Source of the DNA: Myrica gale
Lineage: Eukaryota > Streptophyta > Magnoliopsida > Fagales > Myricaceae
Assembly (NCBI GenBank): GCA_963930655.1
Contig: OZ005609.1
Span: 13,436,501-13,500,500, forward strand
DNA: 64,000 bases
Direction: 5' to 3'
In this document: piece after piece, positions 34,601 to 46,620 of the stretch
Layout: every line of letters begins with the position of its first letter
Numbering within the stretch: the stretch's first letter is position 1
The notes under the pieces: generated by a model
What the model was told of the DNA's origin: nothing
The model's database searches: none
What the model saw: only the letters and a program-made list of their open reading frames with translations
Made by a program: the position numbers and the translations under genes

Positions 34601-35666
34601 TGGGCAATAAATTAAATGCTGCCGCTAATTTGGTAAATTGCATTCTTACCTCCACGTTAACCTTATCAAAAAGATTCAACTTCAACTCATAAAGGAGATC
34701 ACCGGCTCCAGCGCTGGCAGAGAAGGAGAAAACTCCTTCAGGCTCTAGATTAACCTTGGCATTTTTGGCATCTGGCAATTGCACTGTAATATAAACCTTG
34801 TCCACCCTCTGGGCCCACTTCAACTCAGGATGACGACTGCAATAGGTTGAAAAAGTATCAAAAAGAGAGAAAACTCCAACAAAACGAAATGCTACGTAAA
34901 GGTATCTCCAATCTGCGTAGTAAAGACACATTTTTAGCATTCAAAGAATCATAGTTATAAGCTCTAAAACCATGAGATTAGCTATTGATCTAATCAATAG
35001 AAATGTTAAATCGAGTTTAGCAATGCAAAAACCTTCATCTTATAAGAGTAGCCCACTAACTGCAGAAAATCTACCTGGTTACTGGTTTTTAAGCCTCTAA
35101 AGACGTTTGACTTAGCCTTCAGGACTCAAACATGAGTCATGGGAAATGTCACTTGAGGTGCCTACCCACTTATTCTAAACCTTAGGAGTTAATTTGTTTC
35201 CCGGCTTCTGACAATAACTTCCCCGACAATATAATCATCTTAACTTGATAAACTAATTTGCATATAACTAATAGGAATATGAATACGATTCAACCGGCAG
35301 TCCAAATTAGGGCTGAATCTGACGACCAAACAACCACAGTTAACAACCATTCCTCATTAAAAACATTTTCTTTTCATCGCGTTTGATTGCCGATAAAATG
35401 GAAGACAAAATAACAAAGAAAAAGAATCCATCATGTAAAAGATTTTTCGCCGACAACAGCGTATTGTCAAAAAAAAAAAACAAGACAGCATTAACATTGA
35501 AAATCATATGTTTATATTGTTCCGCTCAGTTGCCTCAGGAACGAAACAGATCGGAGACGAGGTAAAGGAGACGTCAGTGGCACAAGCGTAAAACAATCCA
35601 ATCAAAGGGTCAGAGACTCGGAACCAAGAACGAAAAGCAGGGACATGGAGCAGAGGCTTACCTCAT
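31627..35666 (-). CDS. P23: HSP90 co-chaperone p23-like protein
   Basis: p23 proteins bind HSP90 in its ATP-bound state in the cytosol and nucleus through a CS domain. Exons on the minus strand: 35666-35662 (ATGAG only), 34836-34650, 33009-32856, 32728-32691, 32606-32459, 31751-31627, giving 218 residues. The CS domain spans about residues 2-105: SRHPELKWAQRVDKVYITV, VNLEPEGVFSFSA, LYELKLNLFDKVNVEESKIN, and the p23 signature VDWDKWVDEDDD. A Gly-Met-rich segment (GGMGGMEGMMGGG repeats) follows, then the acidic DDFEDSDDE block and a charged tail. The exon 3 donor must be GTACGG at 32855; the next GT would break the frame. Intron 2 is inflated by nested mobile elements. Confidence 0.93.
32490..32590 (-). 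repeat. 42-bp in-frame tandem repeat in the p23 Gly-Met region
   Basis: Two near-identical 42-bp units (14 codons, GGMGGMEGMMGGGL) lie in p23 exon 5, followed by a shorter partial copy. The length is a multiple of three, so copy-number change would alter the Gly-Met linker without a frameshift. Confidence 0.85.
33938..34385. mobile_element. Foldback Mutator-type MITE, copy 4, nested in the LTR element
   Basis: The ends read GGAATAAATACA and, in complement, GGGATAAATACA. The arms contain 'aatcaaataagtcctt' and 'aaactttaaggacta' blocks as inverted pairs. Flanks TTTAAAAAA and TTAAAAAAA agree at 8 of 9 positions. A SINE splits the left arm from the loop. Confidence 0.75.
34009..34207 (+). mobile_element. 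tRNA-derived SINE
   Basis: This segment of about 199 bp starts TAACCCCCAAGGG. It has a pol III A-box-like region (GGTGTGGTGGTAAGG) and a B-box (AGTTCGAGCCCC) about 45 bp on, followed by a tRNA-unrelated body ending CCTCGTCAT and a poly(A) run. It is flanked by AACTTTAAAACTCATC (33993-34008) and AACTTTAAAACCCATC (34208-34223), a 16-bp duplication with one mismatch. It is therefore a LINE-mobilised insertion into the foldback MITE. Confidence 0.85.
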
Positions 35667-35769
35667 ATTTGCTTGAAATGGAAAAAGAGGCCGTAAAACC
35701 CTAGAAGCAGAGAGCTAGACAATCCCCGAGCGTGGAGCCGTGGCTTCTAGTAGTGTCTCTTTAGTGTGG

Positions 35770-38700
35770 GAGAAATATATATGCTGGAGCGTCACTTCTA
35801 GTACTTTCCCCAAACGCAGGAATTCTCGCGTGTGGAAGCTCGGACCCGAAGCCTTTTCTAAAAGCTGGCACTAGATCGACGGTTCAATGTTGATGCCTAT
35901 GACCGTTTGTTGCGTTGATGGACAGCTCTACTAGAATGTCGTACACAAAGATTCAAAAGTAATCATCTTTATAAAAAGAAGGGTTAATTATAAAAACCTC
36001 CCTTCTAATTATACCATTTTATCTCAAAATTCTTTAAAACTTGTAATCGTGTAAACTTAGCTCCATAATCTTAAGTAATCATATTAAACACGTTTTGAAT
36101 TCAATTTTGACGTTGTTCTACAATGTATTTCGTCACACATGAGGTAATTCTTAATAAAAATACGAAAAATCCTCCTATACATAAGTTTAGTGATCAAATC
36201 AGTCTTTATGTCGTTAAACTCAATTTATGCATAAAATTTAAGAATAAAATTTAAAGAAGTGATAATTTGAGAGAATCAATTAAGAGGGCAAACTAGAAAT
36301 AAAATGATAGTTTAGAGTGATAGTGTAATTTTTCCATTACTGTGTATATTTTCTTGATAAAAATATCTAAGTTAGGTGTTTGGATAAGAAAAATTGTTCG
36401 GTTCTCCAAGAGATACAAAGTTTATCCATCAATCTGTGCTGCAGTGCTGATGGAAAGTACGCTTAGAAGAAGAAGAAGAAGAAGAGGTACCCTTAAACCG
36501 TGACATTTTTCACAGCCAACCCAGAAAAAGCTTTTGGGGGCTTGGAAATGTCCAGCAGAGTATATTGGGCTTGCCCTACCAGTCAATCAACCAATGGGGA
36601 TCGAGCAACCCAAGGTTAGATGGCCTTAACGAGTACGAGATAGAGCTAAGGCCTGCAAAAGCTGAAACCTAACCCCAGGCTTAGTTCCTGAAAACCCTAA
36701 CATTCTTATAAGCTTGGGTTGGGCCTTAAATGACCCACATGACTATAGCCTATGCTCGAGGCAAGATAATATAAACATAAACCACCATGCCCGTGGGACA
36801 AGTGCTAGCTGTTTTGTTTTGTTTTTTAAGAGCAAGCTTCATTCTTTTTCTTTTCTTTTTTTCTTAGCTAAAGCAAGCTTCATTCATTAAGAAGAGTAGT
36901 ACATTTATGAAAAGTAAAGAGAGAGAACCATAACAAAAGAAACAGAGATCCACAAAACATCTTGATTCCTCCATTCGATTTTCTCTTCATTAATTCGAGG
37001 TACGAAGTACGAACTCCATTTGATTTTGTGTGTGGTCTAGTGCCACAAATGTACTGTCGTCAGTCGTGCTGTCGCTGTGATCAGATCGTGCGCCATTACA
37101 TTCGAACTAGGATAGTAGGATGAATCTTTCTCAAGTTACATTGGATGAAGGATGAAATAATATTTGGAACCTCTGCCAAACTACTCTCGCATCTCTAGTC
37201 GGTCAGAATCTCAGCACCCTTCAAAGCCCCCAACAACTAATGGTAGTTGTTTGGTAAGTGCTAAATACGATTTTCAGACCCCTTTTATCATTTTCATAAA
37301 TATGGATCGCTTTCCTTTGTACCTTCCAAACTAAAAAAAGATGATCTCTTTGGCTCCAGCGAAGAGTCTGATTCCTCCTCCTTTGTGTCACCATCAAAAC
37401 CTCGTAAGTACTTGACAGTGCATTATAGGGCTGATTAACGGTGATGTAGGTATCGATTTGGCCAAAATTGACATCATCACCGTTAATCTTGATAGATTAT
37501 ATTTGACACTGACATCGGTACCAGCTGGCTAAATAATCAGCCCTTGTCGGTGCGGATTACCAGTGACGGTTACTATGTAACCGACAGTAACCGTCACCAC
37601 AAAATTTCACAAAACCAAACACAAAGAAATCCACGAAAAACACCATATTCACAAAACAATTATAAAAGATATCCATGAAAAAAAACTCATCTTTAACAAC
37701 AATGAAGATTGGAAAAACCATTTTCAAAACAGAGGCCAACAACTTTAGGGTGGGCGGCGGCGAAGATGGAGATGGAGGAGAGGGGCTCGGTGATGGAGGT
37801 GAGTGAGTGAGTAGAGAGTGCAACAGGACAACATGAGTCGCCGAGACTGGGGAGTAGATGAGGACTGAGGCCTGAGAGGCAGGACTTAAAATAGTTACTT
37901 TTCATTATAAAAAATATAAAAAATTATCTCTCTTTACTTTTTCACTAAATCTAACACTTAAAATTTTACAAAAACAAAACTTACCTAAAGTAGGTGGGCG
38001 ACGTGTTCAAATGGGTCTTTCTCTCCCATGTTTCTTGCATTAATTATATACGACGCCGTACAATTACAATTGCATCACGCCGTGACCTTTCGTGCACGTG
38101 CCTGGACTTTTTTCTCATCAAAATTGAACCTTGTGTCGCTAGCCTGACAGCTCCGTGTGTGATTCCAGGGTGTACCTTATCTTCGTACTCGGAGGCTTGT
38201 GTTTGGTTTTCTTTGCTTCGTGAGTTATTAATTGAACGTAACCCGCACAGATCCGTCAACGACAGAGATGATGTTTTTTGTTTTTGTTTTTATCATCTTG
38301 TGTAACGAAGACAACAATTCTTTTGCAGCTTTTGAATGTTTTTGTGTTTATTGGATGTCCGTATTTCGACCCTCTGATGTCACGAGTGACGAATTCAGCA
38401 ATCATATAAAGAGCCTTGAGCCGCAAGGAAATGTGGAGGAGGAAATCACTTGGAAATTCAGGCGAAAATGAGATTTATTGAACTGGAATTTTATCTCACG
38501 TGCTCGCAATTCCACGTAATCTTACCATGAGTTTCTAAATTTTAATAATTTAATTAGCAAATATTACGAAAATTTAGCATACTGGAATTTTATAAGAAAA
38601 TAATGAAAAAAATTAAATTTATAAGAATCCGTAAAATACGTGAAGAGATAAGTATAATTTTATAGAATTGATAAAGAGAATAAAGAGACGACTTAAGGGA

Positions 38701-39250
38701 ATTTTTTATAATAAAAATAAATGATTTAATAAAAGAGAAATTATTTTATTTAATAAAAAGTTTAAATTAATTATGTTTGTAAATTAAAATATTTGAACCA
38801 AAGAGTAGATGGATCAAAATATTTGAATCACTATCAACCACATGAAAAATATCCTCACCAATAAGTGATTAAAATGAATTAAGCAGATTAAGGTAGTATT
38901 GGTAAATCTAAAATATATATATATATATTTAAGTAAAATATAATCAACTCAAAATTTTGATAAAAATAATAATTTTTTAAAAAAATTATTTCTTATTTAA
39001 ATTATCTCTTTTATTATAATAAATATAAAAGATTCATTCAAATCATTTCAATTTTTATTTTTTTCATTCTTTCTCATAAAATTATAATTGTTTTACAAAT
39101 TTCTTTCAAAACTTAATAAAACTCTAATTTACTTTCATTTTTAATCTTCGATTTCCAAACTTGAAATAAAGCCGAATAGAAGAATAATAGCTAAGAAGAA
39201 AAAAAATCAAAGAATCGTGATAAAAAGTCTTTTTCTCTTTTTTTTTCCCC
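35770..39250. other. Intergenic DNA, no gene supported
   Basis: The p23 promoter and 5' leader occupy roughly 35667-35900. Beyond that I see AT-rich non-coding DNA, a (GAA)n run at about 36466-36486, and a possible small inverted-repeat element at 37429-37546 (GGGCTGATTA ... TAATCAGCCC) without a duplication. The open frames at 37557-38471 are short, overlapping and not protein-like. Confidence 0.5.
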
Positions 39251-39278
39251 CTAAGTACACGAAGTCACTTTCTTACTT

Positions 39279-39515
39279 TTGAAGCTCTTGATGGAATTGG
39301 AAGCTACTGAGAAGGGTGACAGCCAGTACATACAGCTCTCTGCTCCAGAAGAAAACAAAGAACTTCCAGAGGCGCGCGGGCAAACGACAAGTTTGCTGGA
39401 TCGTGTGCACAAAAAATCAAACGAAAAAATTACAAAAATGGTTGAGTGCTGGCGCCTTGAATCTGCCATGGACAAGCAAGCTTGGGTACAGACCATTGAT
39501 GCACTTCCCATGTGA
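39279..39515 (+). pseudogene. Unrecognised coding-like fragment
   Basis: This open stretch of about 78 codons is rich in Glu, Lys and Ser and ends ...DKQAWVQTIDALPM before TGA. Its base composition is clearly richer in G+C than the AT-rich DNA on both sides. The composition and codon pattern look genuine, and it resembles the C-terminal exon of some gene. I do not recognise it. There are no plausible upstream exons next to it, so it is probably a displaced fragment. Confidence 0.35.
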
Positions 39516-40309
39516 TCATGCCCAGGGAAGAAGTTAGGACTTGTATTTAGGAGGGTCATATATATAATTTTTGCTTAAATTTTCTTTTCTAATTAGTTAT
39601 CGAGCTCATCTTACGTGTACTTTGACTAATCCTAGATCTTCATATTTTTATTATAATCAAAAGGTTACCACGAATTTTAAAAGTTGTTTTAAAAAATTAT
39701 AGACTAACTTAACTTTTTCACAAACTTTTTTTACTATTTCATTCATTTTTTTCATCAATTTTTTATTCTCTTTTCACAATTTTTATCAACTCCTAGAATT
39801 TTATCCTAAAATTTCGTTCTCAAACACTATATTGACCTTCGTTTCCCTCGTTCCTGCCATTACTGAGTTACAGTGTGACCTCTTAAGGTTTAGGTGAGCT
39901 TTCGGCTTTCCATTTGCATGTCACGGGTGTCTTCATTTGAGCCACTTCCACTTGCAACTGCTTTTCATAAAATTACCATGATATTCAAATTTGCATGACT
40001 ATTCATGTGTCAACAATATCTTATTTAATAATAACATTTTATGTTGTTATTTGTAGATCTTTAAATTCATATACGACCTATGTTTTGTTATGGTGAATAA
40101 ATGTTTTTTTTGTCTTTCTTCATTTTAACCGTATAATTTAAGCAGAAAATTATAGAAGATCTTAATTCTTATAAAATTATTTGTATGAATTATATATTAC
40201 AATTTGAATAAGGACATCATAATAAATATTAAATGAAGTGCATCACATGTTGTACTCGTCTCCTTACGAATTGTATATAATTCTCATATATAATAATATA
40301 TATATATAA

Positions 40310-41190
40310 CCTATAGCGGCGCTTTCTATGACCGCCGTTAAAAAGACCGTTGTTAAAAGTCAAAGGAGTTTTGACAGCAGTTTTTTAGCGGCGTTTTAAA
40401 AAAGCGCTGGTGTTTCCCAACTTATAACAGCGGTTTTAAAAACGATGGCGTTTCTCCGCTTATAGCAGCGATTTTGTTAGCAGCGTTTTGAAAAAACGCT
40501 GGCGTTTCTCCAGATTTTCAACAGTGGTTTTGTAGCGGCGTTTTTAAAAACACTTTCGTTTCTCGAGATTTTCAACAACGTTGTTTTAGCGGCGTTTTTA
40601 AAACCACTGACATTGTCCAAAAAGAGGGCTATAGCGGTCTCTGACCGCTGTTATAGCCCAAAAAATGCTGGTATATGCCAAAAGACCTACTATACCATTA
40701 TTTTTTAGCCAGCGTTTTTTTAGGCTAAAAGTTCGTGTTAGCGTTTTTTTGTATGTGGCAACATTTTTAAAATACCACTAATTTTTTACTATATTTTCCT
40801 AAACATGTTTTTTTAAACAGTAATAAAAATTTAAATTAATAACACAATTAATTTTGTTACAAATTCCGCTGTTTAAAACTTTGTTGTCTTTTAACATCGG
40901 TCTTTTTAACGGCGGTCTAGAAAAATGCCGCCGAAAGTCACCTATAACGGCGCTTTTGTGGACGACCGTTAAAAAGACTGCTGTTAAAAGACGGTAAAAT
41001 TATTTAACATCGGTCGTTTTAACAACGATCATAAAAAGTGTCGTTATAGGTGACTTTCAGGGCGTTTTTCATAACCGCTATTAAAAAATCGTTGTTAAAA
41101 GACAATGAAATTATTTAACAACGGAAAAAAAAGTGTCACTATAGGTGACTTTAAGCGGCACTTGTTATGACAGCGGTAAAAAAAAGATGT
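40310..41190. repeat. CACTA-type subterminal repeat region (left)
   Basis: Dozens of short direct and inverted copies of 'tagcggcgtttttaaaa' / 'gccgctaaaa' and 'accgctgttaaaag' alternate over about 0.9 kb. This is the pattern of plant En/Spm (CACTA) subterminal regions, where the transposase binds. No CACTACAAAAA terminus is seen at its left edge. Confidence 0.6.
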
Positions 41191-41337
41191 TATAAATTGT
41201 TTATACTTATATATTATATGTTAGTATATATACAAAGTATGTAAAGAATGAATAAACCTTCTATACAAGCACAACCTAAAAAAATTACTTGGTTAATTCA
41301 ATACTAATGAAGTCATTATTGTATACTTTAGAAAAAA

Positions 41338-41850
41338 TCTATTATCATACTTATAATGAGCATATATATATTTTGAATAATTAGTACTTATAAAAAATAA
41401 TAATTAGTAATATAATACTATTTAACTACGACATATTATTTACTTTCAAATAAAAATATATTATGAGATTAGCTTATGCAATTAGAGTACATAACTTAAA
41501 ACGTGTAAAGTATGTCAATCGAATTGAATAATATCTAAGCACAATAAGAAGGATTGATTTTTTTAGTTGTCATATAATAAAGGACATACTTAATAAAATA
41601 TGGAATTAGAGAGTGTTATGAACATTGAAGTTGTTATGTGATATATTTTAAATTATACCTATGGTTGTTATAGTAAGTGCATATTTATTGACTAAATCTA
41701 AGTAGTTTATAAAATATCTATTATCATACTTATAATGAGCATATATATTGTGAATAATAATATTTAACTATGACATATTATTTAATTTCAAACAAAAATA
41801 TATTATGAGATTAGCTTATGCTATTAAAGTATATAACTTAATATATGGTT
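41338..41850. repeat. Direct repeat pair in AT-rich DNA
   Basis: A block of about 150 bp starting 'attatcatacttataatgagc' and ending near 'attatgagattagcttatgc' occurs at about 41342-41500 and again at about 41720-41850 with small indels. It lies inside the candidate CACTA element and is non-coding. Confidence 0.75.
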
Positions 41851-42362
41851 CTAGAGGCTATGATTTAGTCATTAGGTAAGTACATACATATAAAGTACTT
41901 AGTTTAATTAGCACATATCATGTATATGATAAACACTTATAATAGATCATGCAATGTTACATAGAAAGCATTATACTTTTAAATTATAAGTATTATATAT
42001 TATTACTACCAACTTATTTTAATTAAGGTTATTATACTAGTTATGAAAAATAGTATAAAATAATATGCTATGTATTTAATAATAAGTATAAATATTTTGT
42101 AATATAATTATAAATTACAACTAATCTTAATTTACTAAAAATATGGATATGATTTATTATTAAAAAAATGGAAAACGGTGAGTTTAAAGTATAATAACAA
42201 AATCAATTTTATATTATGATATGATATCGATTCACAAATCTAAATGTTAGACGAAGAAAACATAAAAGATGAGAGCTAAATTTTCCTTCAGTGCAAAAAT
42301 TTTCCCTCCCGCCAAATTTTCATCAAAACCTCTAAATACAACTTCAAGTCTTATTTCTCCGA

Positions 42363-43147
42363 GGGTTAATGACCAAAATAGTCCCTGGGTTTTATACCTT
42401 TTATCGATTTGGTCCCTGAGTTTCCAATTTGGTCACATAAGTCCTTAGGTTATCCTTATTTATCAATTTGGTCCTTGGGTTTCCAATTTGGTCACATAAG
42501 TCCTTAGGTTATCCTCATCTATCGATTTGATCATTTCATTCAATTCCATCTCCTCCGTGCACAGTCAGCTAACGGTGGGCTACGTCACCACCAATAACAT
42601 CACGACACGTGTATGTTTTTTTTTATTATTTAAAAAAAACTCACGTCCACCTGACATATTCGTAAAAAAGAAAAAAAATCGAACGGGGGAGACCCTCATT
42701 CGATCGACGAAGGGAGCCCAGATCCATGTTTTACCAAAAATCAATCATGTCGGTCGTCTATTTTTCACGGAGCGAAGAGATATCCAATCTGAAGCCGTTG
42801 GTGATCTTTGAGATTTGAATCGTGTCGTGGATTTTCTATTTGTTGCTCTCTGTTTGCAGATTGATTTTGGGGTAGTGGCTCATTTTGATGAGACGTCAAA
42901 GTAAAAATTGGACGGAAGGACCAAATCGATAAATGAGGATAACCAAAAGACTTATGTGACCAAATTGGAAACCCAAGGACCAAATCGATAAATGAGAATA
43001 ACCTAAGGACTTATGTGACCAAATTGGAAACCCATGGACCAAATTGATAAATGATGATAACCTAAGGACTTATGTGACCAAATTGAAAACCCAAGGACCA
43101 AATTGATAAAGGGGATAAAACCCAGGGACTATTTTAGTCATTAACCC
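42363..43147. mobile_element. Foldback Mutator-type MITE, copy 5 (785 bp, unusual core)
   Basis: The termini GGGTTAATGACC and TCATTAACCC are flanked by perfect 9-bp duplications TTTCTCCGA (42354-42362 and 43148-43156). The arms match copy 3 (18241) but contain extra tandem copies of the 'aatttggtcacataagtccttaggttatcc' module: at least two on the left and three on the right. About 200 bp near 42705-42905 have no palindromic partner and no counterpart in copy 3. Confidence 0.9.
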
Positions 43148-43595
43148 TTTCTCCGAATACAAACCCACTTAGCTTATTTTCATTTAGCGCCTTCTCTCTC
43201 CTTTCCCACCCATTCTCTCTTATCGTCCTCGTCGGCCTCCTCGCCGCCTGTTTCTTCCTCTACCTCTTCCGCCCATCTGACCAGCCCCTCGTCTGAAATC
43301 TCTCTTCCGATATAACCCCAAACGCTACCGTTTGCGGTTTTACTACTTTCATTGCTTGGCCTAGAAGTTCCTGCAAAATTACTCGCTGAAGAAGTAGAAG
43401 GTAAGAGGATCAAAGAGGGAAAAATGGAGGCATCGAAGACTATAGCACGCGAAATTTGAATCCTCTTGCCAATCTGTATTCACTCTCTCTCCCTGCTATC
43501 TAATTTCTCAGCTCTCACAACTTTTCATTAGAACAAATGGAGCGAAGAAAATCATGTTTCAGCAGAAAATCATGGAGTTACTTCCTGGTCCACAG

Positions 43596-44435
43596 GTTAA
43601 CGTGCATTTGTGCTGCTTGTAAGATAGAAGAAAATCATGTTTCAGCAAAGGAGCTTGGTAAGGGGATCTCGCAGGATCATCAATTGATTCTCAATTATGA
43701 GATGATAGTTTATCAGGCATGGATGTGCCGTCCATATTACTGTTTCCTCTTTATTTTGTTTGCTTCCTCTGTCTGATGCACATGTCTTTCCCTTGCGAAA
43801 GTTTAGAACTTTGTTTTATTCCTTTATTTTGCAGACTTTAGAATTTGATCTCATTGTTTATGCACCATATCGATCAATTGAGGGTTTTGTCAATGATATG
43901 GAGGTAAGTTTATCCAGATTTCTCGTTTTCTATTTTTGGCCCCACACTGTAAGGTTACCCCTTTTCTTTTGTATGTACTGCAATTGGGGAAAAATGGTGC
44001 TGGTTCCTAGGAATTCTCCTGGGTAAAAGATGACGAGCTTCATATGTTGAAGGTAAATTTTTCGTATGCTACTTAAGCTTTTTAAGTAAATAGTCTATTC
44101 AAATCTTTAGCTCAGATCATGGTTATCTTGATTACTTGCTGTCCTACATCATTTATGCTGGAGTTGAAACTTAATCAAAAGAGCTAGCAGTGGAAGATAT
44201 GTTACATCTTGGTGCATGATTGCCATTTTAGAGCAATTAATACTTAATTTGATTAGTTGGTCAAGATCTTCTTCTGTTTGTTAAAGATTACTGCACAGGG
44301 AGGTTCAACTGCCCTTTCCTCATCTGTTCGTCCATCTGGTGCTTTAATGTTTTGTAGGCTTTACACGAGACTGCAAGGATGGAAGTTGATAAAATTATGC
44401 TTACTGATGCACCACTTTTATTCCCTCCTGGACAG
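43596..44435 (+). pseudogene. CYCH: Partial cyclin H gene (CYCH)
   Basis: Four exons match the middle of plant cyclin H, the partner of CDK-activating kinases CDKD. They are 43596-43716 ([20 protein letters not shown]), 43835-43903 ([20 protein letters not shown]), 44011-44052 and 44358-44435 (VDKIMLTDAPLLFPPGQ). Introns between them are retained, so this is a genomic copy. The first exon is followed by GC rather than GT. The N-terminal third and everything after PPGQ are absent from the following kilobase, so no working cyclin can be made. It lies between two CACTA-type repeat regions and directly after a foldback MITE. Confidence 0.8.
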
Positions 44436-45815
44436 GTACTCTACCTCTGCCTTGATTCTTCAAAGTGTAGCTAGCACGTTAGTAGTACTTTGATGCAGGA
44501 AATTTAACACTTTGGAAGGTTCATAGTATTTCCTTATGTTCTTGGAGATCGCTAATCATTCATGAGTTTTTTTAGGTGTAATATATGGATACATATGCTC
44601 TAAGTACAATGTCTTTTAGAGCTGAAATTGTGGGCCACCATAGTTTAACCCGTTCAATTTAGTGGGAGTTTCAATTAGCTCTAATTTACTGCAGGAAAGC
44701 TTTGATGCGAAATTGTAAATGAGAAAAAACAGATAAGTTTGGCCTAGCATTTATAGTAGCAGCAGATAGAGCAATGGTCTGTTGTTTTTGTTGCACAATT
44801 TTTTCATCTAGCCGGCAGATAAATATCCAACTATATTTTCCAAAGAGTCTTTCTTTGGGAGGTAAGTGTTTCTTTGGTGGCATTTTCTGCACTATGCAGT
44901 ATGAGATATGAGTCTAGTTCTTTTGTTTTCACAACCTCTTATCATCACAGATAACCTTTGCTTATGGATGCAACTCCTCTAACTCACTAAGATGAACTCA
45001 ATTTTTTTTAATATTAATTGAAAGTCTTTATGGTGTACTGTAAAAGGATGTGAAGGATGTGATAATTAATACTTAATTCGTTTTCCTTTTACTCTTTGGA
45101 TTCTTTAAAGTACTTATACTGGATATTCTTGATGTGTTAAAGTGGTTCTTTAGCAAAAATGAAGCGTGCAGTGTAAAAACAGTTCAAGGAAGGCTTCTTG
45201 TTGGCTTTCGGCTTTTGAATTTGAACCTTAAACTCCATATACTAATTTTATATCCCCCACCCCCATGGCGGGTTTTCTAATATTACATCAATTTGTATTT
45301 TCTTATGTCCAAACTACATCTGACTCCTCCAGCACTTTGGGTATAATTGTAGTTGTTTGATGATTTCCTAAGCAAACCAATTTTATCTAGAGTTGCTTAT
45401 AGCCTTATATACAAGTAGATATTTTGTTTACATAAATATTTTGTTTATTTTTATTTCTCATGTGATATTTATTTTCTATTACAAGAATTCAAGATAGAAG
45501 AAGTAGATGTGTCAAAGGAGGAAGATTTTAATTGGTCTTTGCTTATAGTGTTGTATTCGAATATTTTAGTCGGTCCTTGCGCATTGTTATTACAGTGTAA
45601 ATTTGTTACTTTTTATATTACTTTAGATATTCTTGTGTTTGTTGTAAAACATTATTAATCAATGAAGAAATATATTTTGTTTTATTCTCTTTGTTCTTTA
45701 ATTTTTTAATCCAATTAATTATTGTTATTACAATAAATTTGTATTACCGATTAGGAAAATATAAGAAAAAAATAGTAGTGTTTTAAAAATGTTCGGGGAA
45801 AAAAAAACTGGCACA
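44436..45815. other. AT-rich DNA after the cyclin H fragment
   Basis: There are no further cyclin H exons and no other gene. The sequence from 44436 looks like continuing intron or flanking DNA of the captured fragment. Confidence 0.45.
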
Positions 45816-45819
45816 GACC

Positions 45820-46461
45820 TTTAGCGGCGGTCGAAATGACCTATAGCAGCGTTTTTTTGCTTGCTATAGATCGTTTTTTTGTAGTGGGAGAAACGCCAGC
45901 GTTGTTAAAAATGTTGCTAACAAATCGCTGCTATAAGCGGGAAACGCCAGCGCTTTTAAAAACGTCGCTAAAAAACCGTTGTTGGAAATCAAGAGAAACG
46001 CCATCGTTTTTAAAAATGCTGCTAAAAAATCGCTGTTAAAAGCGGGGAAACGCTAGCGTTTTTAAAACCGCTGCTAAAAGCGGGGAAACGCCAGCGCTTT
46101 TTAAAACGTCGCTAAAAAACCGCTGCTATAAGCAGAGGAATTACCAGCACTTTTTTAAAACGCTGCTAAAAAATCGTTGCTGTAAGCGGGGAAATGCCAA
46201 CGCTTTTTAAAACGTCGCTAAAAAATCGTTGCTATAAGCGGGGAATCACCAGCGTTTTTTTAAAACGCCGCTAAAAAACCGTTGTTAAAAGGTAGGGAAT
46301 CACCAGGGTTTTTGAAAAATGCTGTTAAAGGCATTCCCGATGGAGAAAAGACAGCGGTCAGAAAATGCCGGTAAAAAACCGCTGGTAAAGGTTTAACGAC
46401 ATTTTTTAGGGCTTTTGCAAGCGGTTTTTCGACCGTTGTTGTAGCCTGTTTTTTTGTAGTG
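45820..46461. mobile_element. CACTA-type terminus and subterminal repeats (right)
   Basis: The region repeats 'aacgccagcg', 'acgtcgctaaaaaa' and 'ccgctgctataagcgggg' throughout. It ends in TTTTTTTGTAGTG at 46461, which read in complement is CACTACAAAAAAA, the classic En/Spm terminus. A second copy of the same terminus occurs internally at 45886. Together with 40310-41190 it may delimit one element of about 6.15 kb. Confidence 0.7.
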
Positions 46462-46620
46462 ATTCATGGATTCATTCATATTAAGTAAGTGTACAGTCAT
46501 GTTTGCAAATCAAAATTTATGAAAAATTTGGGAATGCTGTAAAAATTAAAGTACATTTAAGTTTTATTGAATTTAATTTAGGAGAAACTAATATTTGAAT
46601 GAGTTTTTTATGTTTATTAT

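Noticed and set aside
35981..36340. A further foldback element starting GGGTTAATTATAAAAACC
   Set aside because: The left tip looks right, but no complementary right tip or 9-bp duplication was found.
37429..37546. Inverted-repeat pair GGGCTGATTA / TAATCAGCCC as a MITE
   Set aside because: There is no target duplication and little arm similarity beyond 10 bp, so it is noted only in the intergenic entry.
43180..43413. Acidic minus-strand open frame
   Set aside because: It is antisense to pyrimidine-rich plus-strand DNA; low complexity with no domain.
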